This document shows, in pieces, positions 12,511 to 21,885 of a stretch of DNA of 46,748 nt. Source of the stretch: an uncultured beta proteobacterium (GTDB lineage Bacteria; Pseudomonadota; Gammaproteobacteria; Burkholderiales; Burkholderiaceae_C); assembly GCA_903929815.1 (NCBI GenBank), contig CAIYWD010000174.1:1-46748 (forward strand), given 5' to 3'. The notes under the pieces were generated by a model that saw only the letters and a program-made list of their open reading frames with translations, was not told the origin of the DNA and made no database searches. The translations under genes were made by a program, and so were the position numbers. The first letter of the stretch is position 1, and each line of letters starts with the position of its first letter.

Positions 12511-13449
12511 TTATCCACGTGGATGGTGCAAGGCATGCAGCGCATTCAGCCGTTCGCGGGCAACGTGGGTGTAGATGGTGGTGGTGGAAATATCAACATG
12601 CCCTAGCAGCAATTGCACGGCACGCAAATCAGCACCGTGGTTAAGCAAATGGGTGGCAAACGCATGGCGCAAGGTGTGTGGCGACAGCGGCTGCGTGATG
12701 CCTGCCACTTGTGCGTATTTTTTAACCAGCATCCAAAACATCACCCGGCTCATGGCCGTCCCGGGCGTTCTACCCTTGTGCGTCACAAACACATCATCGG
12801 TGGAGTGACCTGCCAGAAGTTCCGTTCTCGGCTGTTGAAAATAGCGTTGAAGCCACATACTGGCCACCTCCCCAAAAGGCACTAACCGCTCTTTGCTTCC
12901 TTTGCCAAAAACCCGAAGCACGTGATCTGCCAAACTGATGTTGAGCACTTTAAGCGACACCAGTTCACTCACCCGCAAGCCGCTGGCGTACATCAACTCC
13001 AGCATGGTGCGGTCGCGCACGCCCTGGGCGGTGCTGACATCAGGTGCTGCCAGCAAGGCTTCCACCTGAGGCTCCGTCAAGGAACTGGGCATTCGCAAAG
13101 GCTGCTTGGCCGTCAGAAGTTTCAGTGTGGGGTCATTGTGAATCAGGTGTTCACGCAATGCCCATCGAAAAAACCGCTTGAGAACTGTCAATCGTCGATT
13201 GGCAGTGGTGGCTTTGGTTTCAGCATGTCGGGCTGCAAAGTAACCATTGATGTCGTTTTGAGTGGTGCTGATGAGCGTCTGACTTTGTGTTACCAGCCAG
13301 GCGGCAAACAAGGTCAGGTCTTGCCGGTACGCACCAAGCGTGTTTTTAGACAGTCCATCTTCTAGCCATAGTGCGTCAATAAAGCTGTCAATCAGGGGAT
13401 CGGGAAGAGTCTCTGGCGATGTGTGTTGTATTAGAGTCTGTGTATTCAT
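12511..13449 (-). CDS. xerD: Site-specific tyrosine recombinase XerD
   Basis: Catalytic motifs: R in YASGLRVSELVSL, HTLRHAFATHLLNHGADLRAVQLLLGHVDISTTTIYTHV. Confidence 0.95.
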   Translation of the reverse strand: MNTQTLIQHTSPETLPDPLIDSFIDALWLEDGLSKNTLGAYRQDLTLFAAWLVTQSQTLISTTQNDINGYFAARHAETKATTANRRLTVLKRFFRWALREHLIHNDPTLKLLTAKQPLRMPSSLTEPQVEALLAAPDVSTAQGVRDRTMLELMYASGLRVSELVSLKVLNISLADHVLRVFGKGSKERLVPFGEVASMWLQRYFQQPRTELLAGHSTDDVFVTHKGRTPGTAMSRVMFWMLVKKYAQVAGITQPLSPHTLRHAFATHLLNHGADLRAVQLLLGHVDISTTTIYTHVARERLNALHALHHPRG

Positions 13450-13488
13450 GCTATAAATTTAATAGCTATCAACGCTTATTCCATGCGA
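13450..13488. repeat. Family-C repeat (partial) directly at the xerD start codon
   Basis: gctataaatttaatagctatcaacgcttattccatgcga. Confidence 0.65.
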
Positions 13489-13489
13489 C

Positions 13490-13597
13490 TTAGGATATGG
13501 TCAACAATAAGTTTTGCTTATGGCCGTCAGAGTTAACGACGCAGTGCGCCCAAATCTGACGAGACAAATGCACAACTTATTCTTGACCCTATCCTTA
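13490..13597. repeat. Family-A repeat copy 2 (both TIRs, core deleted)
   Basis: ttaggatatggtcaacaataag...ccgtcagag and ctctgacg-like...cacaacttattcttgaccctatccttag are inverted terminal repeats. Confidence 0.9.
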
Positions 13598-13615
13598 GTG
13601 AAGGTAATAAGCGGT

Positions 13616-13632
13616 CAACTGAGGAATCCAGG
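13616..13632 (+). repeat. Third copy of the motif caactgaggaatccagg
   Basis: Identical to 12494-12508 and inverted relative to 12459-12474. Confidence 0.85.
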
Positions 13633-13656
13633 TTCATGATTTGGGGTGGCACAACT

Positions 13657-13860
13657 GGGTGCGTTTCAACGACACCAAACAAAACTCACCTCTGGAAGCG
13701 CGGGCAAGATGCCCTCGCTTCCAGGAATGATGCTATGATTTTTTGTGATATTTTATGTTAAGAAATCGGCCTCTAACGCACGTCCCACTTGCATAGTTTG
13801 CTATGATTTTTGCAACTTGGATCGGACATGGCAGTCACCACATCACTTTGAAACGCACCC
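13657..13860 (-). repeat. Family-B repeat copy 2, full-length 204 bp with terminal inverted repeats
   Basis: gggtgcgtttcaa ... ttgaaacgcaccc ends; internal hairpin ggaagcgcgggcaagatgccctcgcttcc; C-like core ggcctctaacgcacgtcccacttgcatagtttgctatg. Confidence 0.92.
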
Positions 13861-13890
13861 GGCACAACTGGCGTGACAGTTAGGCTGGTA

Positions 13891-15429
13891 TTAGCCTTGT
13901 GCGGCCACGCGACTGGCCTGGTTTTGCAATTTATTCAATGCGCTCAAATAAGCTTTGGCGGAAGCCACCACAATGTCGGGGTCATCGCCCACGCCGTTGA
14001 CCACACGTCCGCTTTTTTGCAAACGCACAGTGACCTCTGCCTGGCTCTCGGTTGATCCACTGATGGCATTGACAGAGTACAACACCATTTCAGCCCCACT
14101 TTTGGCATGTATTTCAATCGCTTTCAGTGATGCATCGACAGGGCCGTTGCCGTTGGCCGATCCGGTGACTTCCTTGCCTGCCATGGTCATGATCACGGTG
14201 GCTTGTGGCGTTTCACCGGTCTCACTGTGTTGCGACAATGAAACCAAAGCATACTGGTCATGGCGATGTGCCACATTGTCTTCACTGACCAAAGCCAAAA
14301 TATCTTCGTCAAAAATTTCACTTTTTCGATCGGCCAATTCCTTGAATTTTGCAAACGCGGCGTTGGTGTCAGCTTCACTGTCCATTTGAATACCCAACTC
14401 CAGCAAGCGCTGTTTGAAAGCATTGCGCCCGCTTAATTTTCCCAAAACGATTTTGTTGGCTGACCACCCTACATCTTCAGCCCGCATGATTTCATAAGTA
14501 TCACGCGCCTTCATGATGCCATCTTGATGAATGCCTGAAGCATGGGCAAAGGCGTTTGCTCCCACCACGGCTTTGTTGGGCTGCACCACAAAGCCTGTGG
14601 TTTGACTGACTAAGCGGCTGGCTGCCAAAATTTGCGTCGTCTCAACACCCACATCCAGCCCAAAGTAGTCGCGCCGGGTGCGAACAGCCATGACCACTTC
14701 TTCCAGGCTGCAATTGCCGGCACGCTCACCCAAGCCGTTGATGGTGCATTCCACCTGGCGTGCACCACCAATTTTTACACCTGCCAGTGAGTTGGCAACG
14801 GCCATGCCCAAATCGTTATGGCAGTGAACCGACCAGATGGCCTTGTCCGAATTAGGAACACGTTCGCGCAAGCGCTGAATAAAGTTGCCATAGAGCGCTG
14901 GAATGGCGTAGCCCACCGTGTCTGGCATGTTGACCGTGGTAGCGCCCTCATGAATGACGGCCTCAATCACACGGCACAGAAAATCTTCTTCGCTGCGGTA
15001 GGCATCTTCAGCGCTGAACTCTACATCTGACACTCTATTTTTGGCCAGGCGAACCGACTGCACGGCCTGTTCCAACACCTGATCGGGTGTCATGCAGAGC
15101 TTTTTGGCCATATGCAAGGGCGATGTTGAAATAAAAACGTGAATGCGCGAGTTCTTGGCGTATTGCAAAGCGTCTGCCGCTAAAGTGATGTCACGTTCCA
15201 TGGCGCGTGCGAGTGAACACACTGTCACATCACGAACGGCATGAGCAATCGCCTGAATGGCATCAAAGTCGCCAGGAGAGCTAGCAGCAAAACCCGCTTC
15301 CATCACATCAACTTTCAAACGTTCGAGTTGGCGTGCAATACGAAGTTTTTCATCACGCGTCATGGATGCACCCGGCGACTGCTCGCCATCGCGCAAGGTG
15401 GTATCAAAAATGATCAATCGGTCAGACAT
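13891..15429 (-). CDS. leuA: 2-isopropylmalate synthase
   Basis: [37 protein letters not shown] motifs. Confidence 0.97.
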   Translation of the reverse strand: MSDRLIIFDTTLRDGEQSPGASMTRDEKLRIARQLERLKVDVMEAGFAASSPGDFDAIQAIAHAVRDVTVCSLARAMERDITLAADALQYAKNSRIHVFISTSPLHMAKKLCMTPDQVLEQAVQSVRLAKNRVSDVEFSAEDAYRSEEDFLCRVIEAVIHEGATTVNMPDTVGYAIPALYGNFIQRLRERVPNSDKAIWSVHCHNDLGMAVANSLAGVKIGGARQVECTINGLGERAGNCSLEEVVMAVRTRRDYFGLDVGVETTQILAASRLVSQTTGFVVQPNKAVVGANAFAHASGIHQDGIMKARDTYEIMRAEDVGWSANKIVLGKLSGRNAFKQRLLELGIQMDSEADTNAAFAKFKELADRKSEIFDEDILALVSEDNVAHRHDQYALVSLSQHSETGETPQATVIMTMAGKEVTGSANGNGPVDASLKAIEIHAKSGAEMVLYSVNAISGSTESQAEVTVRLQKSGRVVNGVGDDPDIVVASAKAYLSALNKLQNQASRVAAQG

Positions 15430-15455
15430 TTTGTTTCTCCTGGAAAATTTTCAAC

Positions 15456-15487
15456 AAAAAAAAGCCCGTTGTAAAAACAGACGGGCT
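15456..15487 (-). terminator. Attenuator terminator hairpin upstream of leuA
   Basis: Minus strand AGCCCGT-ctgtttttaca-ACGGGCT followed by TTTTTTT, about 27 nt before the leuA ATG. Confidence 0.85.
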
Positions 15488-15525
15488 GATGTGGTGCATA
15501 CAGACGTGTACTAGCCACTTCGCCC
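15483..15525 (-). promoter_or_regulatory. Putative antiterminator pairing GGGCgaaGTGG with CCACatcaGCCC
   Basis: Minus strand GGGCGAAGTGG (15515-15525) is complementary to CCACATCAGCCC (15483-15494), which overlaps the 5' arm of the terminator. Confidence 0.6.
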
Positions 15526-15576
15526 AAGGAAATCTAGCGACAGGAACATGGACAGAAATGGCGACAAGGTTTGCAT
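15511..15576 (-). CDS. leuA leader peptide MQTLSPFLSMFLSLDFLGRSG (21 aa, 5 Leu)
   Basis: Direct translation of the minus strand; Leu codons TTG, CTG, CTG, CTA, CTT; ends just before the terminator; too short for the ORF track. Confidence 0.75.
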   Translation of the reverse strand: MQTLSPFLSMFLSLDFLGRSG

Positions 15577-15597
15577 GGTGTCAATGTAACACACCCC

Positions 15598-16434
15598 TCA
15601 CTGATGCAAACCGCGTTCTTCGGGTTCATCGGTCGAAATACTGATGACGCTGGTGGGAATGCCTTTGATTTTGCGACGGACGTAGATGACATAACCACTC
15701 AAACCATAAGTGACGATCAAACTGAACATCACAATGGGCGGTGCCAGGTTGATGACTGCGATGCCAAGGGCAATCAATACCATCACCACAAAAGGCACAC
15801 TTCGCTTCATCTGAATATCTTTGAAACTGTAAAACGGCACGTTGGTGACCATGGTCAGGCCAGCATACAAAGACACCACAAACATGGGCCACGCCATTTT
15901 CGCACCCGTCACATTCAAGTCTGTGGAAATCCATATCAAACCGGCCACCAGTGCTGCGGCGGCGGGAGAGGGCAGACCCTGAAAATAGCGTTTGTCAACC
16001 ACGCAGGTGTTGACATTAAAGCGCGCCAGGCGCAGCGCAGCGCAAGAGCAATAGACAAAAGCGGCAATCCAGCCCCAGCGCCCCAAACCCTTGAGCGCCC
16101 ACACATAGGCCATCAAGGCGGGGGCCGCACCAAACGACACCATGTCTGCCAGAGAATCCATTTGCTCACCAAAAGCGCTTTGGGTGTTGGTCAAACGCGC
16201 CACGCGGCCATCCAGGCTGTCTAGCACCATGGCACAAAATATTCCCACAGTGGCCATGTCAAAACGCCCGTCAATGGCCATCACAATGGCATAAAACCCG
16301 CCAAACAAGGCAGCCAAGGTGAACAGATTGGGCAGAATGTAAATGCCTTTGCGGCGCTTTTTGGTATCAGCGTCTGTGGCAAGGGATTCGTTGGGCGTGG
16401 TCATATCGTTGATTGGCATGACGCAGATCCTCAT
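15598..16434 (-). CDS. pssA: CDP-diacylglycerol--serine O-phosphatidyltransferase
   Basis: DGRVARLTNTQSAFGEQMDSLADMVSFGAAPA (CDP-alcohol phosphotransferase motif); start may be internal. Confidence 0.93.
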   Translation of the reverse strand: MRICVMPINDMTTPNESLATDADTKKRRKGIYILPNLFTLAALFGGFYAIVMAIDGRFDMATVGIFCAMVLDSLDGRVARLTNTQSAFGEQMDSLADMVSFGAAPALMAYVWALKGLGRWGWIAAFVYCSCAALRLARFNVNTCVVDKRYFQGLPSPAAAALVAGLIWISTDLNVTGAKMAWPMFVVSLYAGLTMVTNVPFYSFKDIQMKRSVPFVVMVLIALGIAVINLAPPIVMFSLIVTYGLSGYVIYVRRKIKGIPTSVISISTDEPEERGLHQ

Positions 16435-16476
16435 CGTAAACAGGAAACAAACATTATCATTTTGCTGACCTTATCC

Positions 16477-17598
16477 CTATGATGCACCCAGCCCCGCCAC
16501 CAAGCTCCCCGCGGGGTGGGTACTCTTCATGAGCGTGGTAAAGCTCAGCATCCGATCAATAGGCTGACGCGCACGCTGTCCCAAGGCTGGATCGATATGG
16601 ATTTCATTGACCCCTGTTTCCAGTGCATTCGCAACACCTGCCAGACCATTCATGGCCATCCATGGGCAATGCGCGCAGCTCTTGCAAGTGGCACTATCGC
16701 CGGCGGTAGGGGCCTCCAAAAAGGTTTTACCTGGGTTTTGTATTCGCAATTTGTGCATCAGTCCATTGTCTGTGGCCACGATAAAGGTGCTGGCCTGCAT
16801 GGCATGGGCTGCCTTCAAAATCATGGAGGTAGAGCCGACGACATGGGCCAGCGCAATCACCGGTTCGGAAGACTCGGGGTGAACCAGCACTTTTGCATCA
16901 GGATGCTCGCGCATCAGGACACCCAACTCAAAGGCTTTGAACTCGTTGTGCACAATGCATGAGCCGCGCCACATCAGCATGTCCGCACCGGTTTGACGCT
17001 GAACATACCCCCCCAAATGACGATCGGGTGCCCACAAAATTTTGTGCCCCTGATGGGTCAGCGCCTGCACAATGTTCAGCGCACAACTGGAGGTGACCAC
17101 CCAGTCAGCGCGAGCTTTCACAGCAGCACTGGTATTGGCATAAACCACCACCGTGCGATCAGGGTTGGCATCACAAAAAGCACTGAACTCATCTGCAGGG
17201 CAACCAAGGTCCAGCGAACAAGTGGCATCAGGGTCGGGCATCACTACACGTTTGTCAGGCGACAAAATTTTGGCCGTTTCACCCATGAAACGTACCCCTG
17301 ACACCACCAGCGTCGAAGCTGCGTGGTCGCGGCCAAAACGTGCCATTTCCAGGGAGTCGCTCACCAAGCCACCGGTTTCTTCGGCGATGTCTTGCAAATC
17401 AGGATGGACATAAAAATGTGACACCATGACAGCGTTTTTTTCTTTCAGTAGCCGGCGAATTTTGTGTTTCAGTGCGGATCGCTGCGCAGCATCAGGTTCG
17501 TTTTGCACCCTCGCCCAGGCGTGCCGCGTTGTGAGGACATCATGTTGCGGTTGTTCGTAGTCAACTTCTTTGACAGTCTCGGTTTCAATGTGCATCAA
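16477..17598 (-). CDS. nadA: Quinolinate synthase A
   Basis: [34 protein letters not shown]-terminal [13 protein letters not shown] Fe-S motif. Confidence 0.96.
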   Translation of the reverse strand: MMHIETETVKEVDYEQPQHDVLTTRHAWARVQNEPDAAQRSALKHKIRRLLKEKNAVMVSHFYVHPDLQDIAEETGGLVSDSLEMARFGRDHAASTLVVSGVRFMGETAKILSPDKRVVMPDPDATCSLDLGCPADEFSAFCDANPDRTVVVYANTSAAVKARADWVVTSSCALNIVQALTHQGHKILWAPDRHLGGYVQRQTGADMLMWRGSCIVHNEFKAFELGVLMREHPDAKVLVHPESSEPVIALAHVVGSTSMILKAAHAMQASTFIVATDNGLMHKLRIQNPGKTFLEAPTAGDSATCKSCAHCPWMAMNGLAGVANALETGVNEIHIDPALGQRARQPIDRMLSFTTLMKSTHPAGSLVAGLGAS

Positions 17599-17611
17599 AA
17601 GAGTCCATAAA

Positions 17612-17660
17612 GCTATATTTTTAATAGCTACCAGCGCTTATGGGATAAGCGTTAGAGGCT
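17612..17660. repeat. Family-C repeat spanning the nadC stop codon and nadA-nadC gap
   Basis: gctatatttttaatagctaccagcgcttatgggataagcgttagaggct: two hairpins, consensus match. Confidence 0.85.
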
Positions 17661-18522
17661 TAAAACGCATGGAAAAATCAATCGCCCTGACATTTTTGGT
17701 CAAACTGCCAATCGAGATGCGATCCACACCCGTCGCAGCAATGGCCTGCACGGCAGAGAGCTTGACACCTCCAGAGGCTTCCAGTGTGGCACGACCTGCA
17801 TTGATATTGACCGCCGCGGCCATTTGCGCCAGACTCATATTGTCTAGAAGAATCATGCCAGCACCAGCATCCAGGGCATCTTGCAGTTGATCCAGGGTTT
17901 CAACCTCAATCTCGATGAAACTCGCTTGCTCTGCCATGCATAACGCCCGCTGCAATGCGGCTTTCACACTACCGGCTGCGGCAATGTGGTTTTCCTTGAT
18001 CAGCACAGCATCGTACAAACCAAGTCTGTGATTGCCGCCACCGCCTGTGCGTACAGCATATTTTTGGGCCAGTCTCAGGCCTGGCAGTGTCTTGCGGGTA
18101 TCGACAATCTGCGCACGTGCATTTTTGACCTCTTTGACTGCGGTCACATAGTCGTGAGTTTTGGTGGCTACAGCACTGAGCAATTGCAAAAAATTCAACG
18201 CAGTACGCTCGGCACTCAACATGGCACGGGCAAAGCCTTCCAACTCCAGAACAATCTGATCTGCTTCGCATTTTTGCCCTTCTTTCACATGCCAGATGAT
18301 TTGCATGGCAGGGTCAAGCTGGCGAAATGCAGCTTCTGTCCAGAAGGTGCCACAGATCACAGCAGCTTCGCGCGAACGTACAGTGGCGTGCGCTCGCTGC
18401 TCTGAGTCAATCAAACTGGCACTCAAGTCCCCCGTACCTACGTCTTCTTGCAAAGATCGTGCAACATCAGACTGTGCCAGTGCTGCGATAGATTCTGTAG
18501 AAAAATCAAAAAAATCAGCCAT
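17638..18522 (-). CDS. nadC: Nicotinate-nucleotide pyrophosphorylase (carboxylating)
   Basis: DTRKTLPGLRLAQKYAVRTGGGGNHRLGLYDAVLIKENHI; EASGGV; adjacent to nadA. Confidence 0.97.
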   Translation of the reverse strand: MADFFDFSTESIAALAQSDVARSLQEDVGTGDLSASLIDSEQRAHATVRSREAAVICGTFWTEAAFRQLDPAMQIIWHVKEGQKCEADQIVLELEGFARAMLSAERTALNFLQLLSAVATKTHDYVTAVKEVKNARAQIVDTRKTLPGLRLAQKYAVRTGGGGNHRLGLYDAVLIKENHIAAAGSVKAALQRALCMAEQASFIEIEVETLDQLQDALDAGAGMILLDNMSLAQMAAAVNINAGRATLEASGGVKLSAVQAIAATGVDRISIGSLTKNVRAIDFSMRFKPLTLIP

Positions 18523-18572
18523 TTGTATTCTCTTTTCATGCTGTTTAAAAATGGATTGCCAAAGCTGACTTT

Positions 18573-19583
18573 TTATGTCAGTTCGACCGTCGGTTCTCTG
18601 CTCATCAATTCAGTCAGCGCTTGCCGGGGTGACCAGTGTCCCTTCAGCACAGCCACCACGGCTTGTGCAATGGGCATCTCAACACCCAACTGAGCCGCAC
18701 GCAGCACCACGGTGCGGGCACTATAGACACCCTCAGCCACATGTCCCAACGCAGCAACAGCCTGTGCAACAGACTGCCCAGCAGCCAGGGACAAACCCAC
18801 TTGCCGATTGCGAGACAAGTGACCCGTCGCAGTTAAAACCAAATCACCCAGGCCACTGAGTCCCCTGAAGGTTTCGGCCTGCGCACCGAGCGCTACCCCT
18901 AGACGGGTCATTTCGGCCAATCCACGCGTGATCAATGCTGCACGTGCATTCAGACCCAAACTCAGACCATCACACAAACCTGTGGCAATGGCCAGCACAT
19001 TTTTAACCGCGCCGGCCACTTCAACACCCGTCACGTCATCATGGGCATAAACGCGCAGTGTGTTGCTGTGAAATGCGGCTACCACGGTCTGGCGCACTGA
19101 GTCATGCACACTGGCAGCCACCAGGGCAGTAGGCTGCGCCATCGCAACCTCTTGAGCAAAACTGGGGCCACTGAGCACGCATGTTTTCAAGTTGGGAGCG
19201 ATGGTTGCTTGAATTTCATGGGCAAGAAGCCCAACATGTTCAAAAACAGGGGCTTCAAACCCCTTGCAAAGCCAGACAACGGGAGTCTGAATAGACTGCA
19301 CATACCCCAACATTTCTCGAATGGCCGACATGGGAGTGGCCAACACAACCAGGTCTGCTGCGTTGAGCCAGGCGGTCGATGTTGCCAAACCTGACGAACA
19401 AAACACCAGACTTCGAGGCAAATTCACCTGAGGCAGATAACGCCGATTTTCATGATCGGCCTGCAAGTGGTGTTGGTGACATGGGTTGCGCGTCCACAAA
19501 ATAACCTCATGTTGCAAGCCGGACGCGGCATGAACCGCGAGTGCTGTGCCCCACGAACCTGCTCCAAGAACTATGATTTTCAT
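18573..19583 (-). CDS. gpsA: Glycerol-3-phosphate dehydrogenase [NAD(P)+]
   Basis: [56 protein letters not shown]. Confidence 0.96.
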   Translation of the reverse strand: MKIIVLGAGSWGTALAVHAASGLQHEVILWTRNPCHQHHLQADHENRRYLPQVNLPRSLVFCSSGLATSTAWLNAADLVVLATPMSAIREMLGYVQSIQTPVVWLCKGFEAPVFEHVGLLAHEIQATIAPNLKTCVLSGPSFAQEVAMAQPTALVAASVHDSVRQTVVAAFHSNTLRVYAHDDVTGVEVAGAVKNVLAIATGLCDGLSLGLNARAALITRGLAEMTRLGVALGAQAETFRGLSGLGDLVLTATGHLSRNRQVGLSLAAGQSVAQAVAALGHVAEGVYSARTVVLRAAQLGVEMPIAQAVVAVLKGHWSPRQALTELMSREPTVELT

Positions 19584-19618
19584 AGCTGCTAACGCAATGT
19601 GGACGTGCCTTGCAGGCC
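19571..19618. repeat. Family-C repeat overlapping the gpsA start codon and gpsA-secB gap
   Basis: ctatgattttcatagctgctaacgcaatgtggacgtgccttgcaggcc; ATG of gpsA at 19581-19583 lies inside the first hairpin. Confidence 0.7.
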
Positions 19619-19633
19619 AAAAACATCCACAAA

Positions 19634-20128
19634 TTATTGTGGCAAAACAGGCGCAGCCGGTTCTGGTGGTGTGCCGACTGGGGATGCAGGTGGATTGGTT
19701 TGTTGATTGGCTTGTTGCTGCGCGTACATCGCCTGAAAATTGATTTCTGATAAATGCACGGGTGCAAAACCACCGCGCTGAACCAGGTCAGCCACGTTGC
19801 CACGCAGGTAGGGATAGACAATTTGTGGACAGGCAATGCCCAAAATAGGGCCAACTTGCTCTTGGGGCATGTGACGAATTTCAAAAATGCCGGCTTGGGT
19901 GGCTTCGACCAAAAACACAGTTTTGTCTTTGATTTTGGTATGCACAGTCGCTGTGATGGTGACCTCGTAAATGCCATCGATCACGGGCGCTGCGTTCACA
20001 CTCAGTTGAATATCAACGGCAGGTTGCTCTTTTTCAAGCAAAATGGCCGGCGAATTAGGTTGTTCTAGCGATGCTTCTTTGAGATAGACGCGCTGAATTT
20101 GGAAAATGGGGTCTTGGGTTTCTGCCAT
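19634..20128 (-). CDS. secB: Protein-export chaperone SecB
   Basis: [51 protein letters not shown]. Confidence 0.96.
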   Translation of the reverse strand: MAETQDPIFQIQRVYLKEASLEQPNSPAILLEKEQPAVDIQLSVNAAPVIDGIYEVTITATVHTKIKDKTVFLVEATQAGIFEIRHMPQEQVGPILGIACPQIVYPYLRGNVADLVQRGGFAPVHLSEINFQAMYAQQQANQQTNPPASPVGTPPEPAAPVLPQ

Positions 20129-20250
20129 AAAGTACTTTCAGTTTAAAAATCAGGTTTGAAGATCAAAGAATTTGCCAGAAAAAGCCATGGAGCATTTAAA
20201 GGCAGCCGCGATGATAGGTGCAAAGTGCGACACGGATATGTTGTGCTGAG

Positions 20251-20511
20251 TCAAGTCGCTTGTAGCAATGGCGATAGGCCACCGCGAGCATCAAGTGCCA
20301 TCAGGTCGTCGCAACCACCCACATGCACATCACCCACAAAAATCTGAGGCACGGTACGCCGTCCGGTGAGGCGCATCATGGTATCGCGTTCGGCAGGCAG
20401 CAAGTCGATGCGAATTTCTTCCAGTTCGGTCACACCACGCGCTCTTAAAAACTGTTTGGCGCGAATGCAGTACGGGCACACAGCGGTGGTGTAAAGTAGG
20501 ACGCGTTGCAT
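20251..20511 (-). CDS. grxC: Glutaredoxin 3
   Basis: YTTAVCPYCIRAKQFL (CPYC); TVPQIFVGDVHVGGCDDL. Confidence 0.93.
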   Translation of the reverse strand: MQRVLLYTTAVCPYCIRAKQFLRARGVTELEEIRIDLLPAERDTMMRLTGRRTVPQIFVGDVHVGGCDDLMALDARGGLSPLLQAT

Positions 20512-20525
20512 TCAGATTCAAAAAT

Positions 20526-20954
20526 TCAGGCGCGTTCAACCGGTAAATTGGCGCTGCGCCAGGCGTTCAGACCACCGCTGAGCGACAAAGCCTGTGCGTA
20601 GCCCAGCTTTTTGGCCATGTCCACAGCACGGTTGCTGCGCCCCCCCGATTGGCACACCAAAATCAACGGCACAGTCTTGTTTTTGACCGTGTGAGTCAAT
20701 TTATTTTCAAGTTGGTCGAGAGGGATATTTTTTGCACCCACAATGTGGCCTGCTGCATATTCTGGAGGCTGACACACATCAACCACCACCGCTCGTTCCC
20801 GATTGATCAAGCGTACCGCATCATCCGCAGTCAGCGCCCCCTGGCCAGCCTTTTGAAGCGCTGGCATCATCAACATGCCGCCTGAAGAGAGTGCCACTGC
20901 AATCAACAGCCAGTTATCAAGGAAAAATTTCATTGTTGTTACCTTATTCATCAC
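20526..20954 (-). CDS. Rhodanese-like domain protein with N-terminal TM segment
   Basis: VVVDVCQPPEYAAGHIVGAKNIPL...LVCQSGGRSNRAVDMAKKLGYAQALSLSGGLNAW. Confidence 0.9.
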   Translation of the reverse strand: MMNKVTTMKFFLDNWLLIAVALSSGGMLMMPALQKAGQGALTADDAVRLINRERAVVVDVCQPPEYAAGHIVGAKNIPLDQLENKLTHTVKNKTVPLILVCQSGGRSNRAVDMAKKLGYAQALSLSGGLNAWRSANLPVERA

Positions 20955-21050
20955 TTAGAGTCGTGTGGCGCATTTTAGAATGCACAATGCTCGCGTTTAT
21001 GCGCTGCGTTGATATTCACATCCCCCGTTGATTTTTTTCTACTTCACATC

Positions 21051-21794
21051 ATGCACAAACTTGTTCTGATCCGCCATGGCGAATCCACCTGGAATCTTGA
21101 AAACCGCTTTACCGGCTGGACTGATGTCGATTTGACACCTGCCGGACTCGAACAGGCCAAGAACGCAGGTCGCTTGCTCAAGGCCGAAGCTTACGAATTT
21201 GACATCGCCTATACCAGTGTGCTCAAACGTGCTACCCGTACCCTTTGGCATGTTCTTGACGAAATGGATCGAACCTGGCTGCCTGTGGTCAACAGTTGGC
21301 GTTTGAACGAGCGCCACTATGGCGCCTTGCAGGGCCTGAACAAAATTGACATGGCCAAACAATATGGTGATGACCAAGTGCTTATTTGGCGGCGCAGTTA
21401 CGATACTGCACCCCCCGCGTTAGAACCCACTGACGTGCGCAGCGAACGCAGCGATTTGCGCTATGCCACCTTACAGCCAGAGCAAGTTCCTTTGACCGAG
21501 TGCCTTAAAGACACAGTGGCCCGCGTTATGCCATTCTGGAACGATATATTGGCATCCGCCTTGCAGCAAGACAAACGGGTCTTGATTGCTGCGCACGGCA
21601 ACTCCATCCGGGCATTGGTCAAATACCTAGACAATATCTCTGATAACGACATCGTGGGCTTGAACATTCCCAATGGCATACCTTTGGTCTATGAGTTAGA
21701 TGATGCACTCCAACCCATTCGGCACTATTATCTGGGTGATGCCACGGAAATCGCCAAGGCAGCCGCCGCTGTGGCTGCTCAAGGCAAGGCTTAA
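21051..21794 (+). CDS. gpmA: 2,3-bisphosphoglycerate-dependent phosphoglycerate mutase
   Basis: [28 protein letters not shown]; start at ATG 21051 preferred over the 5'-extended ORF. Confidence 0.97.
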   Translation: MHKLVLIRHGESTWNLENRFTGWTDVDLTPAGLEQAKNAGRLLKAEAYEFDIAYTSVLKRATRTLWHVLDEMDRTWLPVVNSWRLNERHYGALQGLNKIDMAKQYGDDQVLIWRRSYDTAPPALEPTDVRSERSDLRYATLQPEQVPLTECLKDTVARVMPFWNDILASALQQDKRVLIAAHGNSIRALVKYLDNISDNDIVGLNIPNGIPLVYELDDALQPIRHYYLGDATEIAKAAAAVAAQGKA

Positions 21795-21885
21795 CGCTTC
21801 GTCAAGTCATGCATTGATCAATGCCCACGTTCGCTTCAAACATCTTCTTCTTTTCTTTTTACTTAATTTGCGCTGAAAACTCATC

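Noticed and set aside
12156-13860. Integron or CRISPR-like interpretation of the repeats around xerD
   Set aside because: No evenly spaced direct repeats, no attC-like cassette series and no cas or intI-type insertion domain seen; the recombinase reads as standard XerD.
15571-16224. 217-aa plus-strand ORF opposite pssA
   Set aside because: His/Gln-rich antisense shadow of pssA.
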